A stretch of DNA of 8,106 bases. Source: JBDSKH01 sp050245915. GTDB taxonomy: Bacteria; Actinomycetota; Actinomycetes; Actinomycetales; Microbacteriaceae. The translations under genes and the position numbers were made by a program. The notes below the pieces were generated by a model. It did no database searches, had not been told where the DNA came from, and saw only the letters and a list, made by a program, of their open reading frames with translations. Where the stretch lies: contig JBFWWZ010000075.1 in the NCBI GenBank assembly GCA_050245915.1, forward strand, positions 1-8,106, written 5' to 3'. Position 1 is the stretch's first letter, and each line of letters starts with the position of its first letter. Positions 5,737 through 8,106 of the stretch are shown here, one piece after another.

Positions 5737-6632
5737 GGGGTGAGCATCCGTGCGATCCGCCCGATGGTGGCGGGAGGCACCCGGCAGCAGCCACCCAGCC
5801 CCGCCGCGCGCGTCGCCCACTCGGCGAACTGCGCGTCGGTGAGCCCCGCCGCGCCGACCCATTCCCGGGCGGCGCCGTCCCACTCCTCCCCGCTGTTCGG
5901 GTAGGCGATCAGGGGGAGCGTGGTCCGGCGCCGCGCGAGGTCGAGCGCGGCCGACACGTCTGCGGCAGCGCAGCAGTTCACCCCGACCGCCACGACATCG
6001 GCCGAGGACGAGGCGATCGCGAACGCCTCCTCGAGGGACTCGCCGGAGCGCAGGGTGTCGCCGTCCACCGTGACGCTGACCCAGGCGGGCACCCCCAGGC
6101 CCTCGAGCTCCGCCACAACGGCCTCGATCTCGGACAGCGACGTCAGGGTCTCCGCGGCGATGACGTCCGGACCCGCGTCGGCGAGCACGCGCATCCGGCG
6201 GCGGTGCCAGCGCCGCAGGTCGTCCACCGTCATCCCGGTGACCCCGCGGTACTCCGATCCGTCGCCGAGGGTGGCGTTGTACGGGCCCACGGAGGCCGCC
6301 ACCCAGCCACCGCCGGCGTCGTCTCGCGCATCCGCGGCGACGGACACGCTGCGTGCGAGCAGGTCGTCGGCCTGCGCCTCGTCCAGGCCCACGGCCGCGA
6401 GACCGTCGTAGCTCACCTGGTACGACGCGGTGATCGCCACCTGCGCCCCCGCCGCGAAGAACTCCGCGTGCGCAGCCCGCACCTCCTGCGGATCGTCCCG
6501 GAGGACGCGCGCCGACCAGAGGTCGGTGGAGACATCGTTGCCGCGCGCCTCCAGCAGCGTGCCGAGCCCCCCATCCAGGATGACGGGGCCGGCACGCAGC
6601 GCGGAGGCGAACGTCGTCAGAGCCGGGTCCAC
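5733..6632 (-). CDS. mmuM: homocysteine S-methyltransferase (MmuM-like)
   Basis: A 299-residue Zn-dependent methyltransferase of the homocysteine S-methyltransferase family. The barrel begins PVILDGGLGTLLEARG (16-31), with TASYQVSYDG (68-77) and VGPYNA (115-120). The zinc-binding cysteines are all present: C220 in VGVNCC and C282-C283 in GGCCR. Length and the absence of cobalamin or folate domains fit MmuM, which transfers methyl from S-methylmethionine to homocysteine to make methionine (EC 2.1.1.10); a betaine-type donor cannot be excluded. GTG 6632 is the only plausible start: no ATG or GTG precedes it in frame for many codons, and GAGG sits only one base before it. It overlaps the aminotransferase end by 16 bases and the FAD oxidoreductase start by 4, so it is locked into the operon translationally. 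Its placement between two amine-catabolism enzymes is unusual. Confidence 0.88.
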   Translation of the reverse strand: MDPALTTFASALRAGPVILDGGLGTLLEARGNDVSTDLWSARVLRDDPQEVRAAHAEFFAAGAQVAITASYQVSYDGLAAVGLDEAQADDLLARSVSVAADARDDAGGGWVAASVGPYNATLGDGSEYRGVTGMTVDDLRRWHRRRMRVLADAGPDVIAAETLTSLSEIEAVVAELEGLGVPAWVSVTVDGDTLRSGESLEEAFAIASSSADVVAVGVNCCAAADVSAALDLARRRTTLPLIAYPNSGEEWDGAAREWVGAAGLTDAQFAEWATRAAGLGGCCRVPPATIGRIARMLTP

Positions 6633-8041
6633 GCCTCGGTCAGCACCGAGCGCAGGATGCCCTCGATCTCGTCGAATTCGGCCGGCCCGATCGTGAGCGG
6701 CGGCGCCAGCTGGACCACCGGATCGCCGCGGTCATCGGCACGGCAGTACAACCCGGCGTCGAACAGAGCCTTCGACAGGAACCCGCGCAGGAGGCGCTCC
6801 GACTCGTCGTCGTCGAAGGTCTGCTTCGTCGCCTTGTCCTTCACCAGCTCGATGCCGAAGAAGTATCCGTCGCCACGGACGTCGCCGACGATCGGCAGGT
6901 CGAGCAGCTTCTCGAGCGTCGACCGGAAGATGGGGGAGTTCTCGCGCACGTGCGCGTTCAGCCCCTCCTCCTCGAAGATCGCCAGGTTCTCGAGGGCCAC
7001 CGCCGCGGACACCGGGTGCCCACCGAACGTGTAGCCGTGGTAGAACGCGGTCTGCCCGTGCCGGAACGGCTCGTAGATGCGGTCGCTGACGATGGTCGCG
7101 CCGATCGGGGAGTACCCGCTCGTCATGCCTTTCGCACAGGTGATCATGTCGGGCTGGTAGCCGTACGTCTCGGAGGCGAACATGTTGCCGATCCGGCCGA
7201 AGGCGCAGATGACCTCGTCGCTGACGAGCAGCACGTCGTACTGGTCGCAGATCTCACGCACCCGCTGGAAGTATCCGGGGGGCGGGGGGAAGCATCCACC
7301 GCTGTTCTGCACGGGCTCGAGGAAGATCGCCGCGACCGTCTCGGGACCCTCGAACAGGATCATCTCCTCGATGCGGTTCGCCGCCCAGAGCCCGAACTCT
7401 CGCTCCGCCTGCTCCGGCGACGAGCCGGGGGATGCGGTGAAGCCCATCTCGTGGGCGCGGTAGTAGTTGGTGTTCGGCACGCGGAAACCGCCGGGGGTGA
7501 CCGGCTCGAACATCTCCTTCATCGCCGGGATGCCGGTGATCGCGAGAGCGCCCTGGGGGGTGCCGTGGTACGCGATGGAGCGCGAGATGACCTTGTGCTT
7601 GGTGGGCCGGCCCTGCAGCTTCCAGTAGTACTTGGCGAGCTTGAACGCCGTCTCGACAGCCTCGCCGCCGCCGGTGGAGAAGAACACGCGGTTCAGGTCG
7701 CCGGGCGCGTAGTCGGCCAGCCGGTCGGCCAGCTCGATCGCCGCCGGGTGCGCGTACGACCAGATCGGGAAGAACGCGAGCTCCTCCGCCTGACGCGCAG
7801 CCACCTCGGCGAGACGCTTGCGACCGTGACCGGCGTTCACCACGAACAGGCCGGACAGCCCGTCGAAGTAGCGCTTGCCCTTCGAATCCCAGATGTGGTG
7901 CCCATCGCCCTTCACGATGATGGGCGCGCCGTGCTCTTCGAGCACGCTCTGACGGGCGAAGTGCATCCAGAGGTGGTCTTTCGCCTTCTGCTGCAGGTCG
8001 CTGTCGTTGACGGTTGTCACGGGTTGCTCTGTCGTTGTCAT
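6617..8041 (-). CDS. class III PLP-dependent aminotransferase (putrescine/omega-amine--pyruvate type)
   Basis: A 474-residue pyridoxal-phosphate enzyme of the class III (omega) aminotransferase family. The phosphate-binding loop is FFSTGGGEAVETAFKLA (120-136), YHG at 158-160 supplies the ring-stacking aromatic residue, LLVSDEVICAFGR (271-283) carries the D275-E276 pair that contacts the cofactor, and K304 in TCAKGMTSGYSPIG is the Schiff-base lysine. TFGGHP (338-343) closes the site. FDGLSGLFVVNAGHGR near the N-terminus is typical of SpuC-like and related amine--pyruvate enzymes, which move an amino group from putrescine, other diamines or omega-amino acids to pyruvate, making an aldehyde for further oxidation. 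Substrate choice is inferred from family and from the FAD amine oxidoreductase two genes down. ATG 8041 follows AAAGGGAA, which overlaps the stop of the upstream gene 6 bases away, so both are probably on one transcript. Confidence 0.92.
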   Translation of the reverse strand: MTTTEQPVTTVNDSDLQQKAKDHLWMHFARQSVLEEHGAPIIVKGDGHHIWDSKGKRYFDGLSGLFVVNAGHGRKRLAEVAARQAEELAFFPIWSYAHPAAIELADRLADYAPGDLNRVFFSTGGGEAVETAFKLAKYYWKLQGRPTKHKVISRSIAYHGTPQGALAITGIPAMKEMFEPVTPGGFRVPNTNYYRAHEMGFTASPGSSPEQAEREFGLWAANRIEEMILFEGPETVAAIFLEPVQNSGGCFPPPPGYFQRVREICDQYDVLLVSDEVICAFGRIGNMFASETYGYQPDMITCAKGMTSGYSPIGATIVSDRIYEPFRHGQTAFYHGYTFGGHPVSAAVALENLAIFEEEGLNAHVRENSPIFRSTLEKLLDLPIVGDVRGDGYFFGIELVKDKATKQTFDDDESERLLRGFLSKALFDAGLYCRADDRGDPVVQLAPPLTIGPAEFDEIEGILRSVLTEAWTRL

Positions 8042-8047
8042 TTCCCT

Positions 8048-8106
8048 TTACCTGGTTCCCCAGTTGTAGAACTGCTTCTGCAGTTTCAGATACACGAACG
8101 TCTCGG
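8048..8106 (-). CDS. C-terminal 18 codons of an upstream gene, probably an Lrp/AsnC-family regulator
   Basis: On the minus strand, one frame entering from the right edge reads ETFVYLKLQKQFYNWGTR and ends in TAA at 8050-8048, 6 bases before the aminotransferase ATG. The other two frames fit less well: one stops within a few codons and the other runs through the aminotransferase start. A tail of the form TxTFxYLxLxKQxYxWGTR resembles the last strand and C-terminus of the AsnC ligand domain of Lrp/AsnC regulators, and such regulators often sit beside amine-catabolism genes. With only 18 residues visible this is a pattern-based guess. A transporter or enzyme C-terminus is possible. Confidence 0.45.
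   Translation of the reverse strand, partial: ETFVYLKLQKQFYNWGTR

Noticed and set aside
5737..5883. N-terminal extension of the FAD oxidoreductase
   Set aside because: It overlaps the methyltransferase coding region and has shadow composition; the GTG at 5736 gives the usual N-terminus and a GTGA junction.
4384..5904. Long plus-strand open frame of about 506 codons opposite the FAD oxidoreductase
   Set aside because: It has no recognisable domain and the composition of an antisense frame in high-GC DNA; the minus strand has clear FAD motifs.

Overview
The window is very GC-rich, gene-dense DNA with short overlaps between genes (GTGA and ATGA junctions, GTG starts) and no gene-free stretch over 100 bases. 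Codon use, protein families and gene style suggest a high-GC actinobacterium, most likely a Microbacteriaceae member such as Microbacterium. That placement is inference. I see no tRNA, rRNA, CRISPR array, insertion sequence or phage gene.

Left half (1-3852, plus strand): a small catabolic-looking cluster. It holds the 3' part of one beta-hydroxyacid dehydrogenase, a cupin gene broken by an in-frame TAG, a PcaC-like carboxymuconolactone decarboxylase (CMD) family gene, a second complete beta-hydroxyacid dehydrogenase, a GntR/FCD regulator and a tandem-domain CMD protein. The first four are joined by 4-11 base overlaps and look like one operon. The regulator follows after 66 bases that contain a perfect 12-base palindrome, a good candidate operator, and the tandem CMD gene starts 4 bases after the regulator. 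The likely theme is oxidation or reduction of a 3-hydroxy acid, with cupin and CMD enzymes acting on a related intermediate. The substrate cannot be read from the sequence.

Right half (3839-8106, minus strand): a converging operon. In transcription order it holds the last 18 codons of an upstream gene (probably an Lrp/AsnC regulator), a class III PLP aminotransferase resembling putrescine/omega-amine aminotransferases, a homocysteine S-methyltransferase, a DAO-family FAD amine oxidoreductase resembling gamma-glutamylputrescine oxidase, and a TspO/MBR membrane protein. Spacings are 6 bases, a 16-base overlap, a 4-base overlap and 17 bases, so co-transcription is likely. The aminotransferase and FAD oxidoreductase point to polyamine or amine catabolism. 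The methyltransferase and TspO are less expected companions.

The two operons run into each other, and their last genes overlap by 14 bases. The strongest single observation is the TGG-to-TAG-type interruption of the cupin gene exactly one codon before its first predicted metal-binding histidine. The rest is mostly recognisable metabolism in an uncommon arrangement; I see no clear sign of an undescribed defence or mobile system.
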